Below are positions 16,753-25,842 of a stretch of 64,000 nt of DNA, in pieces. A program made the translations under genes and the position numbers. Position 1 is the first letter of the stretch. The number at the start of each line of letters is the position of its first letter. Origin of the DNA: Cellvibrio sp. PSBB006 (GTDB taxonomy: Bacteria > Pseudomonadota > Gammaproteobacteria > Pseudomonadales > Cellvibrionaceae); NCBI RefSeq assembly GCF_002162135.1, contig NZ_CP021382.1, forward strand, positions 4,028,001 through 4,092,000, given 5' to 3'. Below the pieces are notes generated by a model. That model saw only the letters and a program-made list of their open reading frames with translations. It was not told the origin of the DNA and did not search any database.

Positions 16753-19671
16753 TTAATTAAAGCGGGCACTTTGTTCGGGTCCGAGGTAGCTGGGTTTCAG
16801 TCCCCCGGTATTAATCACAATCTTTTGTAAGGCTACCGCCGGATCGACCATATAAATGCGCAACTTATGTAAACCCGGTGTGGCTATCTTGTGTTTACTG
16901 AGTATCTTGCGCGAATCCGTGCGCACTGATTCTTCCCAGGCAGCGGGGCTCATATCTTTTACAATGTCGATAATCTGCGGGGTTTCATTGCCGAAACCGA
17001 TGCCGTAACGCAAGCCGCGCTGAGGAAACATCGGCAAACTGGGTGCAAAGATAGATTCAACAGTAAATTCGCCCGTAGAGAAAAAATAAACCTCGTATTC
17101 CAGGTAAGGTGCTTTCCTCGGATTTTCAAAACTGAAATCCGTCACCGGAAAGGGCGACATGGATGACAAGGTTCGTCCGTGCTGCGGAATTTTTTCCCAG
17201 GCAAAGCCGTGTGATTCGGTTGTCGCGCTGTAATTCTCTGCTTCTATGGACACATAACCATCAGCCTCCACAAAGCCGCGTAGGTTAGCGGTTGCCTTGG
17301 CATCGGGGTTAAGGATATTCACCTTGATGGTCGCCCCGCCAAACCCTGTGCCAGCGATATGGATGGTGCCGTTGGCCTTACCTTTGGGGGCTTTTTGCCA
17401 ATCGATACTGACCTGAATAGGCTGGCTCAGCTTAACTTGTCCACTAGTATTGCTCAGTATAATCCAAGGCTCACTGACTGTGGCTGAAAAATTAAACGGT
17501 TGTGTTCCTTTGTTAAAGACTTCAAGCATGCGCTGGCTTTTGCCATAGGGGCTGAAGCCGGGCAATTGATAATCCGCCGGTGTAGGCCAGGCTTCTTTCA
17601 TGCCTTCTACCGCGACACCCATATCGGGGGCGCCATGAGGTTCATACTGATGCAGAACCGGTAAGGTGTTGGCGGGTGGGTTGTTCCAGTGGGTATAACC
17701 AATCCGCGGCTGTGACATAAAATGATTCCATTTTCCGTCACTCAATTCGATATGGAATTGTTTTTCCAGCGCAGCATCTTGCCGGAAAAGAATGCGTGCC
17801 CGTTCAGCATAATCATTGGTGTTGGCTCGCCCCTGGCTGGCATAGAGATGATTCTTGGCGACCATGTCATACATTTCTGTAATGGTCGCACTGGCTTTGA
17901 CGGGGTAAAGCACCAATTGGAAAAACGCGGCCTTGTGCGATGCCGGCATTTTTTCGTAAAGCGCTTCCGCGCGCGCACTCAAATCTTTCACTTCGTTGGT
18001 GATGCGGTTGGCCTCGTCGTAATGCAATTGGCTGTAGATAAACGCCTCTTGCAACTCCGGCTTGCGGCGGCCGTTATGGCGCGTGTAGCCGGCCATCAGC
18101 GCAGCAATGTCTTCCGCGTGTTCAGCACCGAATTCACGCTTGGCCCACAATTCACCAAACTCTTCAATGCGCTCTTTCGGCCAGGCTTCGGGATTCCATG
18201 CCATACGCAAGAAAAACTCGATAGGGTATTCCATGGGTTTTAAATCGCCGACATTGACGATCCAGATTTTGTTCGCGTCGTAATGGTAAGCAAGGTTCAT
18301 TTGCTCCCAGATCTTGGCAATCGGTACGGTATTGATCCAGCGATAGGAGCGCGGTCCGCCGACATAATCGAAGTGATAATAAACCCCCGCGCCGCCACTG
18401 CGCTTGCGTTCCTCCGGCGTCGGCAGGCGGCGAATATTGCCCCAGTTGTCATCGCACCATAACAGGATGACATCGTCCGGTACGCGCATACCGCGTTCGT
18501 AAAAACCCTGTACTTCTTTATAAAGCGCCCACACTTGTGGTACGTCGGTAACAGCATTTTCACCAAAGACCTGGCTAAGGATTTCTCGTTGATCGCGGAC
18601 AATTTTTTCCAGCAGCTGGACGTTTTCCCCTTCGCTCATCGGTTCGTCTTGTTGGCCGCGCATGCCGAGCGTATAGATACTTTCGTAAGGCTTGTTGCGT
18701 TTGGCTCCGTCTACCCAAAACTTATACAGATTCTCGGGATTTTTGGAGTATTCCCACGGCCCTTTGCCGTAGCGGTTCCACTCTTTGTCGGCACGCATCA
18801 TCGGTTCATGGTGTGAGGTTCCCATCACGATGCCGTACTCATCCGCCAGGATCATGTTTTGCGGGTCATCATCGGCAAAGGCATTGTTCCACATGGCTGG
18901 CCACAGGTAATTCGCTTTCAAACGCAATAATAATTCGAAAACGTTTTCGTAAAACTGGTGGTTGTAATTGCCGTAATTTTCTATCGTCCAGTTGGTCAGC
19001 GCGGGTGCTTCGTCGTTCAGAAAGATGCCGCGATATTTCACCTTGGGGGCATCCTGAACCCGCGTATTTTTCTTGATATAAATTCGGTCTTTTTGCTTCA
19101 CCGGAACATCAGCCCACCAGTACCAGGGAGAAACCCCGATTTTTTCCGACAAGTCGTAGGTGCCGTAGGTGGCGCCGCGCTTGTCGCTGCCGGCGATGAC
19201 CAGTGCGCGAATCACACCGGGAAAGGGTTTGTACACAGTTTGGATATGGTAGGCGTCCCATTGCCCTTCGATATTGTCGGGATTGATCTTGCCATTCTCG
19301 ATAAGCTGGTCAATCAGCTCACTTTTGCCGATGGCGCCGATAATAATTGCGTAGCGCCCAAGCTCAGCGGGGTTGTGTACCAGCGCCGGTTTTTTGCCGC
19401 TGACCCGCTCAATATCCAATTGCAAATTGGTAACGGCACGTTGTACGCCTTTGTAATCCTTGTTGTCGACATACAGAGTAGCCACATCCTTTTCGCCAAC
19501 GATAACCACATGGCCTTTTTTATATTTGGTACTGACATAGTTTGGTTCGCCCAACGCCAGCGCGGAAGAGCAAACCACGAGCAGTGCACAGGCAATGAAC
19601 CATTGGAGTAGGCGATGAGTATGAAAAAGGCTGTTGAGTGAATGCAGAGGAGATCGAGTAATGTTTGGCAT
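16753..19671 (-). CDS. GH115 xylan alpha-glucuronidase
   Basis: A ~972-residue secreted enzyme with a signal peptide (hydrophobic run ending near SSALALG). The central region has the GH115 signature blocks: KYRGIFLNDEAPALTNW, LKANYLWPAMWNNAF, EYGIVMGTSHHEPM, VILLWCDDNWGNIRR and YHFDYVGGPRSYRWI. The C-terminal ~250 residues form the usual family appendage. GH115 enzymes remove (4-O-methyl)-glucuronic acid from internal and terminal xylose units of glucuronoxylan. The start is uncertain: the frame runs to a TTG at 19707, and I chose ATG 19671 although neither has a strong ribosome-binding site. It is the second gene after GH10 and lies 39 bases before the mannonate dehydratase, which would use the released uronate. 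Confidence 0.92.
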   Translation of the reverse strand: MPNITRSPLHSLNSLFHTHRLLQWFIACALLVVCSSALALGEPNYVSTKYKKGHVVIVGEKDVATLYVDNKDYKGVQRAVTNLQLDIERVSGKKPALVHNPAELGRYAIIIGAIGKSELIDQLIENGKINPDNIEGQWDAYHIQTVYKPFPGVIRALVIAGSDKRGATYGTYDLSEKIGVSPWYWWADVPVKQKDRIYIKKNTRVQDAPKVKYRGIFLNDEAPALTNWTIENYGNYNHQFYENVFELLLRLKANYLWPAMWNNAFADDDPQNMILADEYGIVMGTSHHEPMMRADKEWNRYGKGPWEYSKNPENLYKFWVDGAKRNKPYESIYTLGMRGQQDEPMSEGENVQLLEKIVRDQREILSQVFGENAVTDVPQVWALYKEVQGFYERGMRVPDDVILLWCDDNWGNIRRLPTPEERKRSGGAGVYYHFDYVGGPRSYRWINTVPIAKIWEQMNLAYHYDANKIWIVNVGDLKPMEYPIEFFLRMAWNPEAWPKERIEEFGELWAKREFGAEHAEDIAALMAGYTRHNGRRKPELQEAFIYSQLHYDEANRITNEVKDLSARAEALYEKMPASHKAAFFQLVLYPVKASATITEMYDMVAKNHLYASQGRANTNDYAERARILFRQDAALEKQFHIELSDGKWNHFMSQPRIGYTHWNNPPANTLPVLHQYEPHGAPDMGVAVEGMKEAWPTPADYQLPGFSPYGKSQRMLEVFNKGTQPFNFSATVSEPWIILSNTSGQVKLSQPIQVSIDWQKAPKGKANGTIHIAGTGFGGATIKVNILNPDAKATANLRGFVEADGYVSIEAENYSATTESHGFAWEKIPQHGRTLSSMSPFPVTDFSFENPRKAPYLEYEVYFFSTGEFTVESIFAPSLPMFPQRGLRYGIGFGNETPQIIDIVKDMSPAAWEESVRTDSRKILSKHKIATPGLHKLRIYMVDPAVALQKIVINTGGLKPSYLGPEQSARFN

Positions 19672-19904
19672 GGATGAAGTCACTTTAAACGGGAAGTCAT
19701 TGTCCAACTGGAAAGTCGATGGTCACGCGGGCCACATCAATGGCCCATCATACAGGGCTTAGGCAAGGCATGCTCGCCAGGGCAATTTATCTGCCGTTTC
19801 AGCCGCCGTTAGTCGTGGCTTGTGGAAACAGGCTCCCCGAGTCCGCTTATCGACATTTTCTTCTTGCGTTAAAAAATCGATAAGCGGTCAGACACTTAAA
19901 TATG

Positions 19905-21143
19905 TTACAAACAAGGCTGATTGGTCAGACCGTCCGCCACACCATAGAGGGCAGGCTTGGGATTAAAATCATTGTCAAATAACAACGGCCAGTCTTCGTG
20001 GTTATTGTCAAACAGGTTGCTGATCAACCAGCTATCACTGTCACGAATACCCCAAATCGTCAGGCCACCGCGTAAATTTGCAGGCACGGCTTCAAGGTAA
20101 GCGGTCACAATGTCGCAATAACGTTTTTTCTGCGCAGCGGCCAGCTCGGTTGTTAAGCTTGCTTCATAGTTGTCGGGATAATCATAAGCGTCGCTGTAAG
20201 GGTTGTTGATCGGTATATCCAGTTCAGTAATTTTTACTTTCAAGCCGCGTTCCACCACGGCAGCGAAGGAACTCTTGATCGCATCGACACTCGGCCAATC
20301 CATAAAGACATGCATTTGAAAGCCGACGCCATCAATGGGAATGTCGCGCTCAAGAAAATCATCCACCATGGCGATAACCGCTTCGAATTTTGCACCGCCG
20401 TTGGAGATGTTGAAGTCGTTGTAATAAAGATCAACTTGCGCATCGGCAGCCCGTGCACTGGTGAAGGCGGTTTCAATAAAAGCGGCGCCCATATTCTGGT
20501 AAAAAACCGAATTGCGGTAGCTGCCATCTTCTTCGAAAGCTTCGTTCACCACATCCCAGCTGGGGACGCGCCCGGCAAAATGGCCGGCGATTGTTTCGAC
20601 ATGTTCTTCCAGCATGGCAAACCAGGCGGCTTCGTCTCCCTCAAAGGTTTTCATCCAGTCTGGTACCTGATAGTCGGAATGCCACACCAGTGTATGGGCA
20701 TGCAGGCTGATGCCATTGTCGTCCGCGTATTCGAGTAACGCATCGGCCTCGGTGAAATAATAAGTGTCCTGCGCCGGATGCAGATAACTCATCTTCATAA
20801 TGTTGCCAGCGGTCAACTGATCAAAATGCGCTTCGATGATAGTGCGTTGCGCAACGCCAGTTTCATCGTCATTCAGAATGCTGGATGTTTCGTTCCCCGC
20901 GCTCACTGCAACGCCAATCGGAAAATCTGCCAAAGTATGCAAACTTAACGCCTCGCTGCTGCTACTCGAACTGCTGCTGTCACTTGAGCTGCTGGGTTCG
21001 CTGCTTGCCTGGCTGCTGGAACTGGCATTGGCCGAACTGGGATTACCGGATGAGGAACCGCCACCACCACCGCAGGCGCCAAGTAATAAAAGGGTGGTCA
21101 GAAGAGAGGGTAGAAGCAAGGTGTATCGAGGAGAGGTTTGCAT
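19905..21143 (-). CDS. GH10 endo-1,4-beta-xylanase, serine-linker lipoprotein
   Basis: A 412-residue outer-envelope xylanase. Lipobox LLGAC (Cys24) is followed by a Gly/Ser-rich linker (about residues 25-64), a linker style common in Cellvibrio and Saccharophagus enzymes, then one GH10 barrel. Acid/base Glu201 is in WDVVNEAF and nucleophile Glu307 in KITELDIP. There is no carbohydrate-binding module, which suggests action on soluble or already loosened xylan at the cell surface. It is the first gene of the minus-strand xylan cluster, about 230 bases ahead of GH115, and probably has its own promoter in 21144-21340. It resembles the cell-attached GH10 enzymes of Cellvibrio; I do not assign a specific xyn10 letter. 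Confidence 0.95.
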   Translation of the reverse strand: MQTSPRYTLLLPSLLTTLLLLGACGGGGGSSSGNPSSANASSSSQASSEPSSSSDSSSSSSSSEALSLHTLADFPIGVAVSAGNETSSILNDDETGVAQRTIIEAHFDQLTAGNIMKMSYLHPAQDTYYFTEADALLEYADDNGISLHAHTLVWHSDYQVPDWMKTFEGDEAAWFAMLEEHVETIAGHFAGRVPSWDVVNEAFEEDGSYRNSVFYQNMGAAFIETAFTSARAADAQVDLYYNDFNISNGGAKFEAVIAMVDDFLERDIPIDGVGFQMHVFMDWPSVDAIKSSFAAVVERGLKVKITELDIPINNPYSDAYDYPDNYEASLTTELAAAQKKRYCDIVTAYLEAVPANLRGGLTIWGIRDSDSWLISNLFDNNHEDWPLLFDNDFNPKPALYGVADGLTNQPCL

Positions 21144-21341
21144 AATGTTTACCTGTCGGTCGTTATTATTAGAGGTCCAGTGAAAACTTTAACTTGTATA
21201 CTAGGGTACCAAAAAGCTCTGAACGAGACCAGCTTGTTGTCATGGAAACCACAAGCTAACGAAAAGCTCGCTAAACCACAAGGGCGGGGATATTAAGAAT
21301 TGGCAGCGATAGGCTGGCGAGGTGAAAGAAAATTTACCCAT

Positions 21342-21364
21342 AAAAAAGCCACCCGAAGGTGGCT
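21342..21364 (-). terminator. Rho-independent terminator, minus strand
   Basis: Stem AGCCACC/GGTGGCT (21347-21353 and 21358-21364) with a CGAA tetraloop is followed on the minus strand by a T6 run (21347-21342). It ends transcription from the sugar porter gene before it reaches the GH10 gene. The repeat at 21402-21509 would be inside the sugar porter mRNA 3' end. Confidence 0.85.
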
Positions 21365-21401
21365 CTGAATATGCTGATATATTGATGTTGGTAGGTCGCG
21401 A

Positions 21402-21509
21402 GTTTGTCGTCAGGGCTGCGGGTTTCGAAACCCTCAAGTCAGGGACGACTTGAGGGAGCTACAGGGATGTATTCATGCGTTTTCGAAACCCGCAGCCCTG
21501 ATGACAAAC
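21402..21509. repeat. Structured dispersed repeat, family 1, copy A
   Basis: Outer arms of 29 nt (21402-21430 and 21481-21509) pair at 28 of 29 positions; the one mismatch is a G.U-type change. An inner hairpin CCCTCAAGTC/GACTTGAGGG (21431-21440 and 21447-21456) and a single-stranded segment CTACAGGGATGTATTCATG complete the element. A second copy with different outer arms but the same inner core is at 33453-33603. It lies in the 402-base gap between the sugar porter and GH10 genes. Confidence 0.8.
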
Positions 21510-21545
21510 GGACCACGGAGTACCCAACTAAAAATCTAATGATTT

Positions 21546-22964
21546 TTAACCCTCCATCTGCTCCAGCTCTTTGCCTTTGGTTTCCTTCACATAACGCAAT
21601 ACGAAAACCACAGAAAGTGCCGAGAACAAGGCATAAATGCTGTAAGTGCCGGCTAATCCCAGGAAGGAGGCCAACAAGACCGGGAAGGTGAGGGTAATCA
21701 CGAAGTTAGCAATCCACTGAGCAAAACCGGCGACAGCCAAGCCTGAACCGCGAATCTGGTTGGGGAACATCTCGCCCAGCATAATCCACATCACCGGACC
21801 CCAGGAGACATTGAAAAAGATCACATACAAATTAGCAGACACCAGTGCAAGTACGCCCATATCATCGGACAACATCAGCTTGCCTGCCTCATCCAGCGGG
21901 GCGCCAGCGAAGGCGAAAGCCACCAGCGCCAAGGTTACTGTCATACCTGCCGAGCCGATCCACAGCAGCGGCTTACGGCCAATCTTGTCGACCAGGAAGA
22001 AGGTGATAAAGCAGGCCGCAATACTGACTGAGCCCGAAACCACGTTAATCAATAAAGAATGGCTCTCGGAAAAACCGGCCGCTTGCCAGAGCACGGCACC
22101 GTAGTAAAACACCACGTTGATCCCGACTAACTGTTGTAATACCGCCAAGCCGATACCGATCCACATGATGGGGCGCATCTTATTGGTGGTTTTATCAATC
22201 AGATCTGACAAACGGGGTTTGTGGTGGTCGGCGGCGAGGGAAGCGTCAATTTCGCGCATCTTGATATCGCCTTCGATGGCGCCATAGAGTTTGTTCAGCA
22301 CCGCTTGCGCGCGGGCTTTTTGCCCTGAAGCCACCAGAAAGCGTGGACTTTCAGGGATGGCCAATAATGCCAGCAGGAAGATAGTGGCAGGCACGAGTTC
22401 GACCCAGAACATCCAGCGCCAGGTTTCATAGCCCAGCCAGAAAATGGATAACGATGAGCCGGCGATATCCGCCAGGAAATAGTTGCTCACAAACGCAGCC
22501 GTCAAGCCGGTGATGATGGCAATCTGTTGAACTGAACTGAGTTTGCCGCGATAACGCGCCAGGGCCACTTCACTGATATAGGCCGGACACATGACGCTCG
22601 CCGCCCCTACGGCAAGACCGCCGAGAATACGGTAGAAGATGAATTCCAGCGATGACGTCGCTACCCCTGAGCCCCAGGCAGACACAATAAACAACACGGC
22701 GGCCACAATCAGGAGCGCACGACGACCGTGCTTATCTGCCAGGGTGCCAGCGAAGAAAGCGCCGACAGCACAGCCCAGCAACATCGAGGACACGCTAAAA
22801 CCAGTCCCCATGGAGTCGGAATTAAAGGCAGTTTGTAAACCATCGACAGTACCGTTAATGACACCGCTGTCGAAACCAAAAAGAAAACCACCGATGGTGG
22901 CAATACAGCTGATCAGGATAATAAAAGCGCTATTCGCCTGGGTAGGTGTAGATGACTCGTTCAT
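21546..22964 (-). CDS. MFS sugar porter, XylE-like D-xylose:H+ symporter type
   Basis: A 472-residue, 12-helix inner-membrane transporter of the sugar-porter family. Family signatures include GGFLFGFDSGVING in helix 1, DKHGRRALL (loop 2-3), RILGGLAVGAASVMCPAYISE, PESPRFLV (loop 6-7) and QQLVGINVVFYYG (helix 7). These are the positions that bind hexose or xylose in XylE/GLUT-type carriers. Lying between the GH10/GH115 cluster and the xylulokinase/xylose isomerase genes, it most likely imports xylose (possibly arabinose). A minus-strand terminator follows at 21342-21364. Confidence 0.9.
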   Translation of the reverse strand: MNESSTPTQANSAFIILISCIATIGGFLFGFDSGVINGTVDGLQTAFNSDSMGTGFSVSSMLLGCAVGAFFAGTLADKHGRRALLIVAAVLFIVSAWGSGVATSSLEFIFYRILGGLAVGAASVMCPAYISEVALARYRGKLSSVQQIAIITGLTAAFVSNYFLADIAGSSLSIFWLGYETWRWMFWVELVPATIFLLALLAIPESPRFLVASGQKARAQAVLNKLYGAIEGDIKMREIDASLAADHHKPRLSDLIDKTTNKMRPIMWIGIGLAVLQQLVGINVVFYYGAVLWQAAGFSESHSLLINVVSGSVSIAACFITFFLVDKIGRKPLLWIGSAGMTVTLALVAFAFAGAPLDEAGKLMLSDDMGVLALVSANLYVIFFNVSWGPVMWIMLGEMFPNQIRGSGLAVAGFAQWIANFVITLTFPVLLASFLGLAGTYSIYALFSALSVVFVLRYVKETKGKELEQMEG

Positions 22965-23090
22965 GGTGATACCTGATTATTGAAATTATGTATTTGTCTC
23001 TAGTGATGCATGGCATTGTTTGGGCAGTGGGACTGCGCCGGTGGTGACCATAGCATATTGATGCGCGGGACAACATTCTGCGCATAAAAA

Positions 23091-23109
23091 AGCCCTCACA
23101 AGGAGGGCT
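23091..23109 (-). terminator. Rho-independent terminator after the NUDIX regulator
   Basis: Stem AGCCCTC/GAGGGCT (23091-23097 and 23103-23109) with a 5-nt loop is followed on the minus strand by a T6 tract (23091-23086). It lies 24 bases after the regulator stop. Confidence 0.85.
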
Positions 23110-23132
23110 TGGTTGAGGCCATTTTTGGCGGA

Positions 23133-23870
23133 TCAGATTTCGAAGGCGAAGCCCATTTCGGTCAATTTTTTGTAAGCCTCATCATCAAACCGGTACAGGT
23201 TTGCCGCCCGGTGAGGCACGCCCTGCTGCTTTTCATTGCACGGCGTGAGCAGGTTCATCTTCATGATCTTGCGGCGGAAGTTGGGTTTGTCCAGCTTCAC
23301 ATTGAGAATGGCTTCATACAGAGACTGTAATTGCAGCAGGGTGAATTTCTCGGGCAACAGGTTAAACCCGATAGGCTGATGGCAAACCTGATGGCGTAAA
23401 AACTTCATCCCGTAGGATACGATTTCGGCATGGTCGTAAATCAGATCGGGCAGGTTGTTGACGCTGAACCAGCGTGCAAACGATGTGCTCTGGCTTTCGA
23501 TCATCGGATAGTCTTCGGCGCTGACCAGGGTGTAGTACGCGATGGTCACCACCCGATCATTCGGAAAACGATCTACCCGGCCGAACGCCTTCAACTGCTC
23601 CAGGTACAGTTCTTTGACCCCGGTCAATTCTTCCAGCAAGCGCGATGCTGCATCGCGCAGGTTTTCGTCATAACGAATCCAGCCACCGGGCAGTGCCCAC
23701 TTATCTTTATGGATCGGGTCGTGGTGTTTGATCAGCAGAATTTTCAGTTGGTCGTGATCCAAACCAAAGATCAGGTTGTCGATAGATAACGCCTGGATAA
23801 CATTTTGGGGTGAATGCAGGGGTTCGACATGGCTGTGTCTGGGTGATGACGGAATGTGGCGGGTGGGCAC
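23133..23870 (-). CDS. NUDIX-domain transcriptional regulator (NrtR/AraR-type)
   Basis: A 245-residue protein with an N-terminal NUDIX domain and a C-terminal winged-helix region (about 165-245, PEKFTLLQLQSLYEAIL... NFRRKIMKM), the NrtR-family architecture. The Nudix box spans residues 63-85 but reads RLLEELTGV where the catalytic consensus is REUXEEXGU. Two Glu positions are Leu (78 and 82), so hydrolysis is probably lost and the domain should act as a ligand sensor. Related regulators control NAD metabolism or pentose use. Divergence from xylB makes it a likely regulator of xylose/xylan genes; the effector is inferred. The start is GTG 23870 with GAGG ten bases upstream. Confidence 0.82.
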   Translation of the reverse strand: MPTRHIPSSPRHSHVEPLHSPQNVIQALSIDNLIFGLDHDQLKILLIKHHDPIHKDKWALPGGWIRYDENLRDAASRLLEELTGVKELYLEQLKAFGRVDRFPNDRVVTIAYYTLVSAEDYPMIESQSTSFARWFSVNNLPDLIYDHAEIVSYGMKFLRHQVCHQPIGFNLLPEKFTLLQLQSLYEAILNVKLDKPNFRRKIMKMNLLTPCNEKQQGVPHRAANLYRFDDEAYKKLTEMGFAFEI

Positions 23871-24252
23871 GATGATAGTTCCTCATTGGTGGTAGGGCGA
23901 CGCACGGGCGACGCTTGTCTCGCCGATCTCTGCTCCGGTACAGCAGCTCGTGCCGATACGGGCTACCAGGCAGGCAAATCTACCCGCATTGTATAAGGCT
24001 GCCACCCAATGGTCGAGCGCCAATATGGTTATGGCAATTACGGTGCCGAAGAGGCGAAATCGCCAAAACTGTACTATATTCTTCTTGTGGTCAGTACGAC
24101 AATAAGATATGATCTTCATCATCTTGCGGTTTCCCGATTAAAGGGCGAGCTAACGCTGGCCCGTCGGTTGATCCAGAGGAAAATTCCCGTTGCCCCTGGA
24201 TCTGTAGTTGGCCGCAAGCCACACTCAACAAGCGTCTACCAAGAGAATAAGC
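23871..24252. promoter_or_regulatory. Regulator-xylB divergent control region
   Basis: This 382-base gap separates the NUDIX regulator from xylB and should hold both promoters. I see a perfect short palindrome AAGATATGATCTT (24104-24116) and a wider GTACT/AGTAC pair (24071-24075 and 24093-24097). Either could be an operator for the regulator, but neither occurs again obviously at the other xylan genes, so assignment is tentative. Confidence 0.35.
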
Positions 24253-25737
24253 ATGCTGTTTTTAGGTATTGATGTAGGCAGTTCTTCCGTTAAGTTGTCC
24301 GTGCTTGATGGCCAGAGCGGCAAAAGCCTCGGCTCAATTACGCACCCCGAGAGCGAACTGGCGATACAAAGTCCGCGCGCTGGCTGGGCCGAGCAAGATC
24401 CGGCGGTATGGTGGGATTGTGTCAAACAGGGTTGTCGTCGTTTGTTTGCCAGCGACAAGATCGACCCTTCACGTATCAGTGCCATCGGCATTTCGTACCA
24501 GATGCACGGCCTCGTGCTGGTGGATGTGCAACAACAGGTGCTGCGTCCGGCCATTATCTGGTGTGATAGCCGTGCAGTTGCGTGCGGCAACCAGGCGTTG
24601 CAGGAACTGGGTCAGGGCTATTGCTTTGATCACCTGTTGAATTCGCCGGGTAATTTCACTGCTGCCAAACTGCGTTGGGTGCAGGAGAATGAGCCAGAGG
24701 TCTTTGCGCGCGTTCATAAGATGATGTTGCCGGGTGACTATATCGCCATGAAGTTAACTGGCGACATTACTACCACGGCATCGGGTTTGTCGGAAGGCAC
24801 CTTGTGGGACTTCCGGAACAAATCTATCGCCACCGAATTATTGAATCATTGGCAGATAACAGCCGATGTTATTCCCTCACTTGTCCCCAGTTTTGGCGAG
24901 CAAGGTATAGTCAATGCATCGGCTGCCGATGAACTGGGTATTCGGGCTGGCACTCGCGTCAGTTACCGCGGTGGCGACCAGCCGAATAACGCTTTCAGTT
25001 TGAATGTTTTGCAACCCGGTGAAGTCGCCGCCACGGCGGGAACTTCCGGCGTAATCTATGGTGTAACAGACAAACCCGCAGCCGATCTGGAGTCGCGGGT
25101 TAACACGTTTTTGCACGTCACCAACAGCGATGAAAAACCGCGCAACGGTGTGTTGGTGTGTGTGAATGGCACCGGCCGTTTGTACAGCTGGTTGCGTCAA
25201 ACCCTGAATGCAACAGGGCAAGGTGTTTCTTACGCACAATTAAATGCATTGGCGGCCGATATTCCTGTCGGTAGTGATGGTTTGCTTTTCCATCCTTTTG
25301 GTAACGGCGCCGAGCGAATTTATCAAAATAAAAATCTTGGGGCGCAACTGCGCAACCTGGATTTTAATCGCCACGGTCTGGGGCATATGGTACGCGCGGC
25401 ACAGGAAGGCATCGTGTTCTCGCTCAACCAGGGATTTGATGTATTAAAAGCCCTGGGGGGTAGCTGTGAAGTGGTGCGTGCCGCCAAAGGCAATATGTTT
25501 TTGAGTGATGTATTTACCCATGCCTTTGCCAATACCACGCAAGCAGCGGTTGAGTTGTTTGAAACCGATGGCGCAGAAGGAGCCGCGCGCGCGGCGGCAT
25601 TGGGCAGTGGTTTTTATGCAACGCCAGCAGATGCATTTAACGGTCTGCAACGCGTTGGCGTAGTTGAGCCGGATAAAGCGTTGTTCGCGCAATATCAGGA
25701 CGCTTATCAACAGTGGGCTGCGTTGTTACCCGTGTAA
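24253..25737 (+). CDS. xylB: Xylulokinase
   Basis: A 494-residue FGGY-family kinase that phosphorylates D-xylulose to xylulose 5-phosphate. It has the N-terminal ATPase motif LGIDVGSSSVKLSVLD, the xylulokinase-specific ISYQMHGLVLVD segment, a GDYIAMKLTGDITTTASGLSEG block and the C-terminal GGSCEVVRAAKGNMFLSDVF nucleotide-binding stretch. The frame is open back to 24208; ATG 24253 is preferred because it places LFLGIDVG at the very N-terminus, as in the family, and has AAGAGA upstream. xylA follows after 105 bases, in the same direction. Confidence 0.95.
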   Translation: MLFLGIDVGSSSVKLSVLDGQSGKSLGSITHPESELAIQSPRAGWAEQDPAVWWDCVKQGCRRLFASDKIDPSRISAIGISYQMHGLVLVDVQQQVLRPAIIWCDSRAVACGNQALQELGQGYCFDHLLNSPGNFTAAKLRWVQENEPEVFARVHKMMLPGDYIAMKLTGDITTTASGLSEGTLWDFRNKSIATELLNHWQITADVIPSLVPSFGEQGIVNASAADELGIRAGTRVSYRGGDQPNNAFSLNVLQPGEVAATAGTSGVIYGVTDKPAADLESRVNTFLHVTNSDEKPRNGVLVCVNGTGRLYSWLRQTLNATGQGVSYAQLNALAADIPVGSDGLLFHPFGNGAERIYQNKNLGAQLRNLDFNRHGLGHMVRAAQEGIVFSLNQGFDVLKALGGSCEVVRAAKGNMFLSDVFTHAFANTTQAAVELFETDGAEGAARAAALGSGFYATPADAFNGLQRVGVVEPDKALFAQYQDAYQQWAALLPV

Positions 25738-25778
25738 GCAATCGCAAGGCCGTTTATTTTTAATTTTTTACCGATGAT

Positions 25779-25798
25779 CATTGTCCTTAACATTGTCC
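25779..25798 (+). repeat. Short direct repeat between xylB and xylA
   Basis: Two copies of CATTGTCC (25779-25786 and 25791-25798) are spaced 12 bases apart, about one helical turn, about 45 bases before the xylA start. This could be a half-site pair for a regulator or chance; nothing else supports it. Confidence 0.25.
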
Positions 25799-25842
25799 CG
25801 TTGCAGGCGTGATCAACATTGACATCCATGAGGTTGGTTACT

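Noticed and set aside
18958..19611. 217-codon plus-strand open frame
   Set aside because: Antisense to GH115; composition is typical of a reverse-strand shadow.
20950..21115. Serine-codon repeats as a possible CRISPR or satellite
   Set aside because: They encode the Ser-rich linker of the GH10 lipoprotein.
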